Below, in pieces: positions 9,501-21,553 of a stretch of 39,753 nucleotides of DNA. Positions within the stretch are counted from its first letter, which is position 1. Each line of letters opens with the position of its first letter. Origin of the DNA: Cytidiella melzeri (lineage: Eukaryota; Basidiomycota; Agaricomycetes; Polyporales; Irpicaceae); assembly GCA_022592445.1 (NCBI GenBank), contig JABYQR010000396.1, positions 1 through 39,753 of the forward strand. Reading direction: 5' to 3'. The notes beneath the pieces are model-generated. The model saw only the letters and a program-made list of their open reading frames with translations. It was not told the DNA's origin and did not search any database. The position numbers were made by a program, and so were the translations under genes.

Positions 9501-11635
9501 TGAAAAAGAAAATAGAAAGAAACATACAGAGAATAGCTCAAGAAAGCCTTCTTCTGAGGCTTTATGAGCTTTGGTACCACCAACTTTGCAAGTTCGGCAA
9601 AAGAGATTACAACCAAGCCCGTTGTGACTGCATTCCTCTGCTTGCATTGGATTGTCGCCACCAAAAAAGAAGCCATATGGAAGCAACAAAACCTCTTCGT
9701 CATACTTGCAGTCCCAGGCCTCAACACCATTCTGAGCTGCTGAACTATTTGAGAAGTGAGTAAAAAGTACCAGTATAATTTTTCTGCAGCAGAATTCAGG
9801 ACTGTACTTACTTTATGGAGTCACAGACAGCCTTTGCAAGCTCTATTGGAGACGCATGTGGTGACGATGAGACAAACTTGACCGAGAATTCCTTTTCTAT
9901 CATCTCCCGTGGCAAGTTTGCGTTAGAGGCGTAGACAACATGATGCTTGTTCCACTGCTTTGAAACATTGCCAGAAACATCATCGATGAACACGATGACT
10001 GGGACAGCGTAGCACATCCTGCCCTTGGCAAGTTGTCGAATGGGATTTGGCATTTTTTCGGCGTATTTCCGAGACTCATCTGTGAAAATTAAGTTAAGTG
10101 AGAAAGTCACTAAGTGGGTTTATTGAGACATACCAGAGAACAGCTGGACATGTTCAGGATATGACCCATACAATTTGTCGAAGGGAACCTTGAAGGTAGC
10201 CACAGGACATAGCATCTGTTGGTTGCTCACAACAAAACCACCCTATATTTAATCAACCAGTGAGAAAAATACAACCAATTGAAGATGTACCTTACCTCAG
10301 TCCAAGAAACGCTACGGCCTAATGCTGTAAGTGTCTCTGGTGTGCCTCCAGCAGTTGGGATTGCGTCTCGTCGTGAACTACAACGATCCACAAAGAACCG
10401 CTCCGGTATAAAATAAGACGCGTCGGATCGCTGAAGCAGCTCCTGAGTGAAAAAGATCTTCCCTTCAACCCTTACAGCAGGGGTGACAATGCCTTCAGGG
10501 CCATCACGAAGCATCTTGAAACCATGCTGTGCTTCAGACATATGCCCTCCACGGTCTTCAGGAAAGTCGGACATTGCAAATCGAGTCAAAGGATTTGCGT
10601 AATCCTAAAACAGGTTCAGATTGAAATTTGATTACAAGATATACAACCATACCTTTGCAACCGCAGCCCCAATATCATTGATGTAGAAGATATTGCCGCT
10701 AGGACTTACAACTTTCTTTGTGGGATCTCCAACCAGACGACGGAGGTCCTGGCGCATTTTCTTGATAGCATACAAGGTTGGAACGTCACGTGCATGTAAC
10801 GCCTTGGCCCATCTGAGCATTGCACTGATTTGTGCATCCGAGAACCGCAGACGTGGAGACGTTAGCAAGAGGTCTGTGAGAAAGAGCTGATGAAGATAAG
10901 TAGCTATCTGACTGTAGGACCCTACTTATACTTACTGACTTGGACGGCCATGGAGAGAACAATGAATCCTGAGCAGATGGCTGACTGGAGTGTGAGAACT
11001 CTGGTATACCTATGATAGATTGTTAGCGGGACTTTCAAATCATGCAATTCTTCATACCCAGGTAGGACAACTCACCTATGCCTATGGTCTCCTGCCCAGC
11101 ATGCTCATCTTGCATGTCATCCTCAAACAGCTCATACTCTGGATCCAACATCTCATCGCGCTCGGCATTTTCGGCAGCATACTCCTCCTCCTCTTCATCA
11201 ACCTCTAATACCCCCACACTGTGCTCACGATCCTGGAGTTGCCAGAGCTCACTGAATGGAACTGGATCATGAGACATGTCCACCAGACGCGCTTCATCCT
11301 GAGATGTGTCTGGAGACTCTTCAATGCCTTGCATTTCTTGCCTCTGCACTTCTGCTTCTTGCAGCTTGGAGCGCTCAAGGTTGGCCTCTTGTAGCTGCCG
11401 ACGGTACTGGAGGCGCTGCTGATGCCGAGCTGTAGATTCGTGGCCCTGAGCGTAGCGGCGTGCAATTGTGAGTGGAAGACCAGAAGTCAAGCTTGGACAC
11501 AACAAGCATGTCACTTGGTCCTTATCGCCTAAAGACCACACTGCATAGAAGGTGTTAGCGTACATAGAGAACCAGAGCAATCCCTGTGTACGTACCTGCA
11601 GGGTCTAAGCTGTAAGCTGAAGTGTTTGCAGACAT
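6579..11635 (-). CDS. Large transposase-like protein of an Agaricomycete repeat family
   Basis: About 1,200 residues are encoded in many small exons from ATG 11635. After MSANTSAYSLDPA comes a zinc-finger-like pattern C-x2-C-x18-H-x5-H, then an acidic, Glu-rich linker. The core contains VPVIVFIDDVSGNVSKQWNK, VVYASNANLPREMIEKEFSV, GFFFGGDNPMQAEECSHNGL, CNLFCRTCKVGGTKAHK, GVNIHMDTPTEILHTVLLGV, KPKFHFLVHLPAYIRRFGP and STERYESFNHVFRLSCIHSN. I know this protein type as a widely repeated uncharacterised family in mushroom genomes. Acidic residues (IDD, GGDNP) and a Cys cluster in similar order to CACTA/Plavaka transposases suggest a divergent DDE enzyme, which is inference. One intron appears to use a GC donor (TTG|GCATGT near 8758). 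The frame is open throughout the core. In the Pro/His-rich tail, a frame change within a tandem repeat (about 6900-6995) makes the stop either 6579 or 6700. Confidence 0.72.
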
Positions 11636-11984
11636 GCTGATTGGTGGATGTGCAAAGGTAGTACAAGAATGTTACTGCAGCTGTAAACAGCCTCAGTCAA
11701 GTTAGATCGCACAATACAAGACAAGAACTGTCTTGCTCACCTTTTTCCAATCTTTCTCAAGCTTCGCGCGCACGTCGTAGAGAAAGGAGAAGAGTTTGCG
11801 AGCCCATCGATGTGTTTGAGGTTGCTGATCTCGACGAGGGAGACGCACACGTGACTGTGCGAACTTCCTCGGCGTCTGCCAGAGGCGTTGGCGTTGGGTT
11901 TGTCCCCTTCAGCGTTGTTGTCAGTGTCGCCAGTCCTTCCGCAACATCCTCCCTCTTGCAACATCGCCGCAACTTCCCTCGACC
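11636..11984. promoter_or_regulatory. 349-bp divergent intergenic region
   Basis: This separates the minus-strand large repeat-family gene (ATG 11635) from the plus-strand 216-aa gene (ATG 11985). The right half is pyrimidine-rich just before the plus-strand start. I see no obvious TATA box and no terminal inverted repeat or target duplication that would mark the end of the mobile-like unit. Confidence 0.45.
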
Positions 11985-12740
11985 ATGGCGACTGTCTTCA
12001 TGGTCAATCCCGGACAGCGACAACACGGCGAAGAGGTCGACGGCTGCCGTCGTGTTCCCTTATGGATTGAGATCTACGGCTTATCACACACATCGGACGC
12101 AGTGGTAAGTTGATTCGCCATGTTCTCAAGCACTCGAGTTGCTAACAGTTCATAGCCCCTCACAGTCACAGTCGCAGTGCCTCCCGAGGCTGCTGGTTTC
12201 CTCACGGCGACAGTGCGCCCCGCAAAGGTGAAAGGCGAAGAGGCCGATTATGACTTCGCGGTCACCCTCCCACCAGTAAGTCCATCGCGCCTTGCGTCGA
12301 GTGACATGCACCTCACATATTCAGCACAGGAGACTGACTACCCGCTTACGTTCGCAACCACCCTCAAGCATTTCAATTGCGAGTCGTTCGCATCCTGGGA
12401 ATCGCTCCTCAACGGCGTCGAGCGCTGGCTCCTCACGACCGTCTTGGACCGCACACATCCCCAGTGGTCGTGGGGTGTTTCGCTGTACTGGATGGCGTTC
12501 GTCGGCACCTATCCCGAGTTTCCTGCTGGCTCCAACTGGCCTGATTGGAACACCAGCGTTCCTTTCGAAGGCAGTTTCCTCGACTCCTGGATGGCGCGCT
12601 TCAAGCCGAAGCGTGCCCCTGGCCCAGCACAGAAACTCCTACCTGAACCTGTAGCTGCACGTACGCGCGAGGAGATTCGCAGGGATATTTGGACGGAACT
12701 ACAGGGGCAGCTCGCGTTGTATGATTGTACTTTGAATTAG
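11985..12740 (+). CDS. Uncharacterised 216-aa protein
   Basis: Three exons, 11985-12104, 12156-12275 and 12330-12740, encode 216 aa with both introns in phase 0. The first intron has a clear GCTAAC branch site. The second intron (54 nt) has no in-frame stop, so its retention would add 18 residues. The protein begins MATVFMVNPGQRQHGEEVDG, contains TVTVAVPPEAAGFLTATV and a Trp-rich stretch (RTHPQWSWGVSLYWMAFVGT, NWPDWNTSVPFEG), and ends LQGQLALYDCTLN. No signal peptide, transmembrane helix or known domain is evident. Splice sites, composition and conserved-looking aromatic blocks support a real gene. I do not recognise its function. Confidence 0.72.
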
Positions 12741-13176
12741 CTGTATTTACAAGTTGTTGTTGTTTCGAATATGTCATTTGTTCATTCCGCGCTGTCCATC
12801 CCAGCTCAAGCAAAGTGAGATCAAAACGTCTATTGCCCGAGTCTCTCGCGGCTTCTGCTCGCACTGTGCATATCCTGATAATTATGTACGCTGGATGTCC
12901 ATTATTGCTGGTCCAGATAAACTGGCTATAGACAGATTATATGATGGGCTGGTTGTCGGAGCGACGTTTCACACCGATCTCAGTGATATTTATTTTTTTC
13001 GTCGCACGCCCATCCCTCAAACCGCCACATTCCCTCCTTTCGTCGCCGCGACGACATACCCCGCGCTCATATCCGCCCGACATCGCATTCGCTTGGGAGT
13101 GTAGTAGGACATCTCTCACTGCTACCACAAGTTCAGGTCGCAATTGCCAGGCCAGTGTCCAGAGGTCGCTACCAGA
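12741..13176. other. Intergenic region upstream of QNS1
   Basis: No gene is supported in this interval between the 216-aa gene and the NAD+ synthetase start. It holds the former's 3' flank and the latter's promoter. A pyrimidine-rich run (GATATTTATTTTTTTCGTCG near 12985) and a CATCGCATTCGCTTGGG segment are visible but not interpretable. Confidence 0.5.
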
Positions 13177-16100
13177 ATGGGGCATCTGATCACAGTTGCA
13201 ACGTGAGATTACAAGGATAGCCTGCTACCGCTTCACTAACTCATCTATCGCCAGCTGGTACGTTTCGATATCACTGTGATGTCGTACCATCGTAATACGA
13301 GAGGCGTCTTGCAGCTCCTTGAACCAGTGGGCTCTTGACTTTGAGGTCAGTGTTTCGTGTCTTGGAGATAGAGCAGCTAAGTAGCTGATGTTGTGGTAGG
13401 GAAATTTGGAGCGGATACTTGAAAGTATTCGCATCGCAAAGGAGAGGGGCGCGACTCTACGAGTTGGACCAGAGCTTGAAATAACGTGAGTGTTTCTTTT
13501 TCCTGAGGCGGAGGACGGTTTTTGCGATGAATATATGCTGAATGGGAACTGTGGTGTTGTCGCGGGCTTGCAAAATCCTAGTGTCCCGGTCTCATTCGAT
13601 GCTCTATCTCTACGTATCTGACTCGCTCTTCAGTGGCTATGGCTGCCTGGACCATTTTTTGGAAGGTATGAGACACGTCCCTCTAGTCTTGTAGTGCATC
13701 TTCCACGCGGATTTCCCTTCTTCCCCTCGCTACGTTGTCTAACCTCACTTTGCCTTTGATCAGGAGACACATGTCTTCACTCCTGGGAAGTTCTAGCCAA
13801 GATCCTCGAATCAGAAGAGACGGAAGGCATTCTCTGTGATATCGGCATGTATGGTTACTCAGCGAGGAGTTACGGTCAGAACGCTGATTGACAATTATAG
13901 GCCTGTGGTCCACAAGAACGTGATATACAACTGCCGGGTCATCATATACAACCGACAGATCCTTCACATTCGACCGAAAATGTGGATGGCGAACAATGGC
14001 AATTACAGAGAGCTCCGATACTTTACACCGTGGCAGAAACATAGGCAGGTGGAGGACCATTATCTGCCGCGGATCATTCACGCCGTCAGTGGACAGGTAG
14101 AGTTTCTCGGATTTACGAGCAGTGTATGATTGCTAATCCATGTCCAGACGAAAGTTCCGTTTGGGGACGCCGTGGTCAGTACGGTAGACACATGCATAGG
14201 TGTAGAATTGTGTGAAGAGTTATTCACCCCTGCGAGGTACATGATTCCCTGCCTCGTGAAGCTCGATCGCTGATTGATGGGCTTGCAGCCCGCATATTCT
14301 TATGGGCCTTGACGGTGTCGAGATTTTCACAAACTCAAGCGGCAGTCACCACGAACTCCGTAAGCTCTACACGCGGATCGAATTGATCAAGGAAGCGACA
14401 CTCAAGGTGACACCTGTACCTCTCTATCTCGTCAACAACTTCATTCTCAAAAGGTGTTTAGCTAGGAGGCATTTATCTGTACGCAAATCAACAAGGCTGC
14501 GACGGTGACCGGCTCTACTACGACGGCTGTGCTATGATAGTCGTAAACGGAAAAGTCATCGCCCAAGGCTCCCAATTCTCCTTGAACGACGTCGAAGTCG
14601 TCACCGCGACGGTAGATCTCGAGGACGTCCGTTCGCATCGAGCCATTAGCAGCAGAAGCATGCAAGCCGCTGGCGCAGAACGGTACAATCGCATCGAGGT
14701 CGACTTTGCGCTGTCAGCGGGAAAGTTTGATAGTGTGAGGGATATTGAAGAGCTCGTTGCGAATGACTGGGAGCCAAAGTATCATAAGCCTGAGGAGGAG
14801 ATTGCGTGAGTCTACGAATGTGATGACAACTCACCAAACCCGGACTAAGCGGTTTTGGTCTCTTACTTAGGCTTGGACCTGCATGTTGGATGTGGGACTA
14901 CCTGAGGCGGTCTCGCACTCAAGGTTATTTCTTGCCGTTAAGTGGGGGAATAGACAGCTGTGCTACTGCCACCATTGCTTTTTCAATGTGCCGTCTCGTG
15001 GCTGAGGCTGCGCAACGAGGAGGTATGTTAAAATCTGTGGATGGTTTATATTTATAGATGATCGTACTTGTACTCACAGGACTGTGCAGATCAGCACGTC
15101 ATCGCGGACGCACGTCGTATCGCAGGCGAACCAGAAGACTCCATCTGGCTTCCTACTGACCCTCGCGACCTCGCAAACAGGATCTTCCACACGTGCTACA
15201 TGGGCACGGAAAACTCAAGTGTTGATACCAGGAAGAGAGCGAAGGAGTTGGCTGAAGCCATCGGAAGGTACCCCTTGAATCGTATACATGCCCTGTTTTT
15301 TTTTCCACGGTTGACGGCAATTTGCAGCTACCACACAGACCTCAACATGGATTCGATCGTGACAGCCGTCCGGAACTTGTTTGCGCTGGTCACTGGCGTC
15401 AATCCCCAGTTCCGAGCTCATGGCGGGTCGAATGCTGAGAATTTGGCGTTGCAGAACATTCAGGTGGGTGGAAATGCTTGGCTGGATAGGTTTTGGTATT
15501 GAAGGACTGTCAAGGCTCGTCTCCGTATGGTGCTTTCGTATCTTTTTGCTCAACTGTTACCATGGGTGAGAGGTCGGAATGGGGGTCTCCTTGTGCTTGG
15601 AAGTGCCAATGTCGACGAAAGGTATATTCTTGGCCCTAACAGCCTGTTGTGCTATGCTTACCGTGCAGTCAAGCTTGCGAGGGTACTTTACAAAGTACGA
15701 TTGTTCCTCAGGTATGAATGTTCCGTAGGGAAGATGAAATAGGTATTGACCGCTCACTTTGTAGCGGATATCAATCCGATCGGGGCTATTAGCAAGGTGG
15801 ATCTGAAGAAATTCATTGCTTATGCTCGCGACGCTTTTGAGCTGCCCGTGTTACAAGGGTGTGCATGCTCTTCATCTTCGGCATCACTCAACTAGTCTCA
15901 ACGTTTCAAAGGTTTTTAGACGCAGTCCCCACGGCCGAGCTCGAGCCGATTACAGATACGTACGTGCAGGCAGATGAGGCGAGTGGCTTGCTTTGCGTGG
16001 TTTACACATGTATCTGATCATGGGTATGCAGGCGGACATGGGTATGACATACGACGAGCTGTCCGTTTTTGGACGACTGCGCAAGGTCGACAAATGCGGG

Positions 16101-16574
16101 CCGTACAGCATGTTCACAAAGTTGGCTCATCAATGGGGATCGTTCTTATCTCCACTCCAAGTGAGCTTTTGGATGTCCTGCGGTGGGCAACTTGAATTCT
16201 GATGGGAGTTTCATTTTTGTCTAGATTGCGGAGAAAGTCAAGCATTTTTTCTTTGAGTACGCTCGTAATAGACATAAGATGACCACGCTTACTCCCTCCT
16301 ACCATGCTGTAAGCGGACTTTACCACTCTGCCGTTCCCTGTAGTGTCCTGATAACATGCGCAGGAACAATACAGCCCTGATGACAACCGTGAGTGGAGGA
16401 AGCGTAGGCAACTGAAGTGGATGTGCTCACCGAACTGTGACAGGCTTTGATCTTCGCCCGTTCCTCTATCCTTCGAGGTTCCCGTGGCAATTCAGGAAGA
16501 TTGACCAGGTGGCGGCTTCGTTGCCAGACAGGAGCAGTGTTCACCCTGCAGAGGCCAAAGCGAAGATGGAATGA
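13177..16574 (+). CDS. QNS1: Glutamine-dependent NAD+ synthetase
   Basis: The enzyme makes NAD+ from nicotinic acid adenine dinucleotide, ATP and glutamine, the last step shared by the de novo and Preiss-Handler routes. It starts MGHLITVAT and is spliced from many small exons. The N-terminal nitrilase-type glutaminase domain shows all three catalytic positions: Glu in GPELEITGYG, Lys in [14 protein letters not shown] and Cys in [11 protein letters not shown]. The C-terminal synthetase domain has the ATP-binding loop [18 protein letters not shown], then [55 protein letters not shown] and [20 protein letters not shown]. The last exon ends [10 protein letters not shown] at 16574. Order and size match the yeast enzyme (714 aa). 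I found no frameshift, so it should be functional. Confidence 0.95.
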
Positions 16575-16703
16575 GGTGGACGATGTGATATGCTACCAAA
16601 TGCAAAGGCTTTTTGTCAACCGAGGATTTATGCTCGAGAGTTAGTCTTCGCCCGAAAGACTAGTCGTTGATGTAAGTTGTTTACTTGTCGTTCGATTGAT
16701 TTG

Positions 16704-17128
16704 TCATTGCAAGTGTTTGCAAATGGCTTGATGTACACGAATGACATCCGTTGCGAAAGGTATGTATTCTGCGACTGAATTGGTGAGTAAGCTATCAATC
16801 TCTCCAAGGCTTCTCACACTGACGACGTTCTTATCTTTCCTGAAGAGCCTCTCTCTTCCCGACAGCCCGACATGAGATAGTATCGCCAGGGATTTCTCAC
16901 CCTCCGACGGCCCTGTTCCGGGCTGATCCACGTTCACTGAATCTCTCTTGATAGCTTCCACATCAGCATCACGCTCCTCGAGAAGGGCTTCCTGAGCAGC
17001 AGACGTGAACGACGTCGTGATGTTCCCAGAGTCTGTGATACGGAGCAAGAATGCCGTGGCCACGCAGGGTGGGCAGACATCACTGTCTCCCACTGCAGCT
17101 CGGGCTGTGGCCGCATCGGTGGTGAATG
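16704..17128 (-). CDS. Unrecognised protein, 3' exon(s) only
   Basis: An open frame enters through a good acceptor (CTCTCAG|CATTCACC at 17128) and reads FTTDAATARAAVGDSDVCPP, ITTSFTSAAQEALLEERDAD, GEKSLAILSHVGLSGRERLF and EIDSLLTNSVAEYIPFATDV before stopping at 16704. The first in-frame ATG-like start would lie within the exon, but the acceptor suggests an upstream exon near 17170-17290, where NPAVTEAYFVRLK can be read. I could not match phases for that join. The C-terminus converges on QNS1 about 130 bp away. No family is recognised. It could also be a chance open frame, although its composition is protein-like. Confidence 0.4.
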
Positions 17129-17681
17129 CTGAGAGAGTACGTACGTGACATGATTGTGAGTGTATTATGTCTAGATATACTTCAGGCGCACAAAGTACGC
17201 CTCCGTTACAGCGGGGTTGCGAGTGGTGAGCTGCTATTGGACGGGTGCGTAGGTGAGTAGCCTCGTGGAGGAGTTGAAGTGAGCGCGGGTTCTGATGAGG
17301 CCAGAGTCTAACTTTATAAAGAAACGATTTCTGGCATCCTTCTCCAGTGCGGGGTTTGATATTGAGACACTGTACATGAAATGAAATGAATGCTATGTAT
17401 ACTTTGTTAATACTGGGTACATACTAGTAGGCGATGTTGTAACGAAAGAGAGAGTGAGAAGTGATGGAAAACATTGAAGCTAGACGCGAGTTGGATGTTG
17501 CCAACATGTCGCGGTTTTTCCAACCTGGTCCATCTCCACGCTGACCTTGTAGCTTATGCCTGAGACTTGTCTCTAATCTATCCCACTCTCCTTTCCTCCC
17601 TCCTTCCACGGCCAACGCTGGGCGTACCACTCATTCTACACACACCCGACTTCACCATTCTCTGAACACCCTACACTCACT
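17129..17681. promoter_or_regulatory. Upstream region of the LIM gene
   Basis: This holds the LIM-gene promoter and 5' leader. The last 110 bp are strongly pyrimidine-rich (for example CCCACTCTCCTTTCCTCCCT near 17581), typical of basidiomycete core promoters lacking TATA. A possible extra exon of the minus-strand gene lies at its left end. Confidence 0.4.
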
Positions 17682-20600
17682 ATGGCACAAACCCTCAGCC
17701 CGCCAGCACCTGCTGGCCGTGGCAGAATATCCCAGATACTCCCTGCAGTCAAGTGCTCGACTTGCGGCAGACCAGTACCCATCGCTGACCTGGGGGAACA
17801 CGTCTGTTCAGCTCCCCCGCCAATGCCTGCGGCGAGTGCAAAGCCACCCATGTCTCCTACATCACCCTCCTTTTTTCAACAGAAATACCAGAATCTCATC
17901 TCTGCCAACCGACCCCCGCCGACACCTCAGTCTTCGCCTACCCCTCCTCCTCCAACTGCAGCCAGACCCACTCGTCTGTCGTCTGCGAGCACCGCGTCTC
18001 GTTCCTCCCACTCACCGTTGTCACCTTCGAGCCACAATGGCTCTTACAGATCTCTATCCCCTCGTGCTCCTAGTCCCAGTTCTCGTGTGCAGTCTCCGCT
18101 CGCACGTACGACCTCACCTGCCTCACCCGTTTCTTCAAACCTACCACGTCCGGACCCAGTCTCGAGTTCCAACCCGCAACACAACATGTCAGACGCGACC
18201 AAAATCGCGTTTCCTACTAGCACACCAGGACCAATGGACCCAACCGCCAGAACCCCCTCCCCTCTTTCACCCAGCAGACATCATCCGTCCGAGCCAACGC
18301 GGGTCGCGACACCGTTGTCTCTATCTAATCGCACGTCCTCGGAGCCTGCACCCTTCATGAGCTACGACGCCATGAGGGTACCTGCGGTTGCTAGGACGCC
18401 TTCCCCTGCCGTCGCCTCCATTCCACAAGGACAACAGCAACGCCCTCCGGTCAATGTTCAGCCACTAGCTCGTCCTCGGGCGCCATCTAGTGCTAGCACG
18501 CGCTCAGCTTCGGGTCCAATGATGGGCGTGCGCCATCCTGTGCAGTCCAGTCCGGCTCCTTTCCTACCGACAGCTGGTCCCTCAACTCTAGTCGGTCCAC
18601 CACAACGCCCGCGAGCTGCCACCGACCTAGCAAACGGCTCGCCCATCTCCCCTCCGATGGATCTCAATCCTGACATTATCTATTCCACCACGCACAGGCC
18701 TATGCCTCCTCCCAGTCCAATGAGAGGACCACCACTGCATCTCAACCTTCAGCCTCCAAGTACTCATGAGCGTAGCGGACCAAATTCACCTGCTGAGGAT
18801 ATTGACACAAAGATAGGCGGAGAAGCTGGTATGGCGGGTGTCGGACGGAGAGGCTTTGCTGCTGCTGCGAGAGCAGCCATGTTCACGCATCAGATTGGTG
18901 GGTACCATGGTGAGCATGCTCCAACGAACACTGAATACCCTGGTATGGACCGCCGTCGGGCAAATGCACCCCGCTTCCTTGATATAGCCTCAGCCAACCA
19001 TTACTGTAAGTTCCACAGTGAAGGATATCGTTTAAGATCTTGCTCATGAATAGATTCACAGCGGCAAGCACTCCTCCGCTATCCCCTGGCTCGACTGCTT
19101 CACCCCGTTCACCGTACTCTCAACATTCTCCCCTGTCTACCTCAGGGCCTATATCTCCACTGCGCGACGCACCTAAGAGCGTGAATTCAATACAGTCAGG
19201 TACCGTCGCGCGTACACCTTCGCCCCTGGAACGAGGCGGGATCCCTCGCGAACGCTCACTTCCACCAGCAACTGAACCGCCCAAAGTGCCTTTGCCAGCT
19301 ACGCCGAGCACCCCATCTATGCCCTTCTTTGAAAAGTTCAAGAACAAGGCAGCCCCTGTAGAACCCACGCCAGAGCCCTCTCCTTCCTCCCCACCTCTAA
19401 GCACCCCGCTTTCCCCGGCGGAATCCGAGTTCGAAGGTCTTGCGTACGCAGATTCTAGCGAGGACGAAGAAGACGACCTTGTTGTCAATGAGAAGACTGT
19501 ATCTCAAAACTCACCACCGAATCGCGTGAGGTTCCCGTCAATGTCTTCCAAGACGAACTCAATCGCGCAATCAGAGTCAAAGTACTCTTCTGGCTCGGGC
19601 TCGCCGTCTGTTCAGCCGTTAAGGCTACGAAGCCTTTCTGCGTCTACCGCGAGGTCGTCGTATACCGCTGCCAAGCGCGCGACGTTGAAGCAGCCGCTTG
19701 GGCTTGACCGAGCGATGGAGACTTTGTTGGAGGAAGAGGCTACGTCGCCGACGACGTCGTCCGTGTCGAGTCCTGCGATGTTTCCGCTTCCGCTGGTGCC
19801 TGTTGATGGCACCCAGAGGGACAGCTTGAGTAGGCCGAAGCTTCCGGCGAGGTCGAACACGAGTCCTGCGAGCAGTAGGCCGGAGTCGAGACATGGCGGG
19901 GGTGCGAAGCGGAGGGCGACGGAGAAGGTTAGGAAGGTGCGGACGTGTTTGAAGTGTGAGAAGGGTATTGAGGACGGGAGGTGGATTCAGATGGAGGGAG
20001 CGGGCGTGATGTGTGATCGATGCTGGAAGAATATGTACCTTCCCAAGGTACGTTCTTGTCTTCTTCTTCTTCTTATTTGTGTCGCTGCTTTGTTGCTCAC
20101 AAGTTTGATGTTCTTACGGGTGGTTGCAGTGCCGGCGCTGTAATCTTACTATCGAAAAGCAGGCTGTGTCGTCTTCTGACGGGCAGCTTAAAGGAAAGTA
20201 TCATAAAGACTGCTTTAATTGTCACACCTGCCATGTATGTATTCTTGTTTTCCTCCACCAGTGCAAACAACGAGCTGACCAAAAGTAAACAAAACAAAAA
20301 CCCCTGTAGAAACCTTTCCCTGACAAGTCATTCTACGTCTTCGATGGCAAACCGTACTGTGAATACCACTACCACGAGACGAACAACTCGCTCTGCGCCG
20401 CCACCCTGTGCGGCCAGCCAATCGAGGGCCCTTGTGCTGTAGCGCACAACGGCGACCGGTACCACCCCGAACATCTCGTTTGCGACCACCCGCGGTGTTC
20501 AGAGAAGCTCGCGGATTATTGGGAAGTGGACGGGCGGATGTTTTGCGACCGGCACGCGCAGGGGATCGACGAGGACGACGAAGACGACGGCTATTACCAC

Positions 20601-20690
20601 TTGGCGAAACAGAGGGACAGTATGCAGCTGCGGGCGACGAAGCGGAGGACGCAGTTTATTGATTTGGCTAGTCTTGGCCAGGGAAGCTGA
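17682..20690 (+). CDS. Paxillin-like LIM-domain protein
   Basis: Four exons, 17682-19005, 19062-20047, 20130-20234 and 20310-20690, encode 931 aa. A small Cys/His motif near the N-terminus (VKCSTCGRPVPIADLGEHVC) is followed by about 690 residues of low-complexity Ser/Pro-rich sequence with many TPSP, SPLSP and SPP sites, likely phosphorylated. The C-terminus has a half finger (CLKCEKGIEDG, CDRCW from residue about 737) and two full LIM domains: CRRCNLTIEKQ...HKDCFNCHTC...CEYHYHE and CAATLCGQPIEGP...HPEHLVCDHPRC...CDRH. The last exon ends FIDLASLGQGS. The layout resembles yeast Pxl1 and fission-yeast Pxl1, which bind Rho GTPases and act at polarity and division sites. That role is inferred from architecture; the disordered region itself is not diagnostic. 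Confidence 0.88.
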
Positions 20691-21553
20691 GCTGGTGCTT
20701 TCCCCCCCTCTTCTTCTTTTTTTGGTTTTGGTTTTTTTTCTTCCCTCGGGATTTTTTATTGGTTGTGTCCACTCCCCTTTTTGCGTGTCAAACATCCATG
20801 CCATTATCCATCCATCCTACTTCCTCTCTCTCTCTCCGAAACTCGTCAATTTGTACACATACCATAAACACCCTCACCCTCACACACACCCTCTCCTCCT
20901 CTACCCTCTCCCTATACCGACCCATTCTTTCCTCCCTCCAACCTCTTTTTCTCTCTTCATTTCATTTCCATCCCATTCCATTCGGATCGAACTTTCCTCG
21001 CATTCATGGACACCACCAACACAATCTTCGATATATATATATATATACCCCCTCCCCCCAAATTTTTTCTTTCCTTTGGGAACCATCACCGCTACTATTA
21101 CTACTTACTACTATACTACTACTCGGTACCCTGATTCCTTGCGCCTCCGATTTTTTTTGATTTCTTACTTTTTTTTTGATAAAATTCGAAATCTTTCGTT
21201 CTGGGCTTCATGTAGATTAACCACTGCCTCAAAATTTTTTGTTTGGAAAGCTACGCACGCAAGGCATTTTGTATAATTAATCATACTGTCGCTGCTACTA
21301 CTGCTGCTACGATCTGGAGTTTTTATCATGTTGAGCCGTGCAAAGTTGCCGACGACGGTGAGCGAGAGGTGGCCATGATGCGCAAAGTTTCACAAAAAAC
21401 AAAACAAAAAACGTCGAGTATACCGTGATCCAATCGATCGTGCGCGTGTACGCGTTGGAGTTGACAACCTCAGCACCAAGTCAAAGGGCTCCGTGTTTCG
21501 AAACGAGTTGATTAGGGGTACTATGTAGCACATCTTGCGTGAGATGTGGATTT
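20691..21553. other. LIM gene 3' flank, pyrimidine-rich and AT-repeat DNA
   Basis: No gene is supported. The plus strand carries a T/C tract with long T runs (20700-20760), a CT/CA-rich stretch (20815-20960), an (AT)8 microsatellite, and more T runs (21060-21250). This probably contains the 3' UTRs and poly(A) sites of the converging LIM gene (+) and NMT gene (-). The open frames here follow the skewed composition. Confidence 0.5.
21031..21047. repeat. (AT)8 microsatellite
   Basis: Seventeen bases of uninterrupted AT dinucleotide lie in the 3' intergenic region between LIM and NMT1. It is probably length-variable between strains. Confidence 0.9.

Noticed and set aside
11205..11580. Acidic, Glu-rich frame as an independent gene
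   Set aside because: It splices in phase onto MSANTSAYSLDPA upstream and the core of the large repeat-family protein downstream, so it is that protein's linker.
13225..13434. Minus-strand 69-aa frame over the QNS1 5' end
   Set aside because: It overlaps conserved QNS1 exons (NQWALDF and [17 protein letters not shown]) on the opposite strand.
17719..18360. 213-aa frame overlapping LIM exon 1
   Set aside because: Shadow frame of the Ser/Pro-rich LIM coding sequence; Leu/Arg/His-rich content is typical of a shifted Pro/Ser region.
20700..21276. 205-aa plus-strand frame after the LIM gene
   Set aside because: Its Ser/Leu/Phe/Thr-rich composition comes from T/C-rich 3' flanking DNA; it has no splice sites or conserved-looking blocks.
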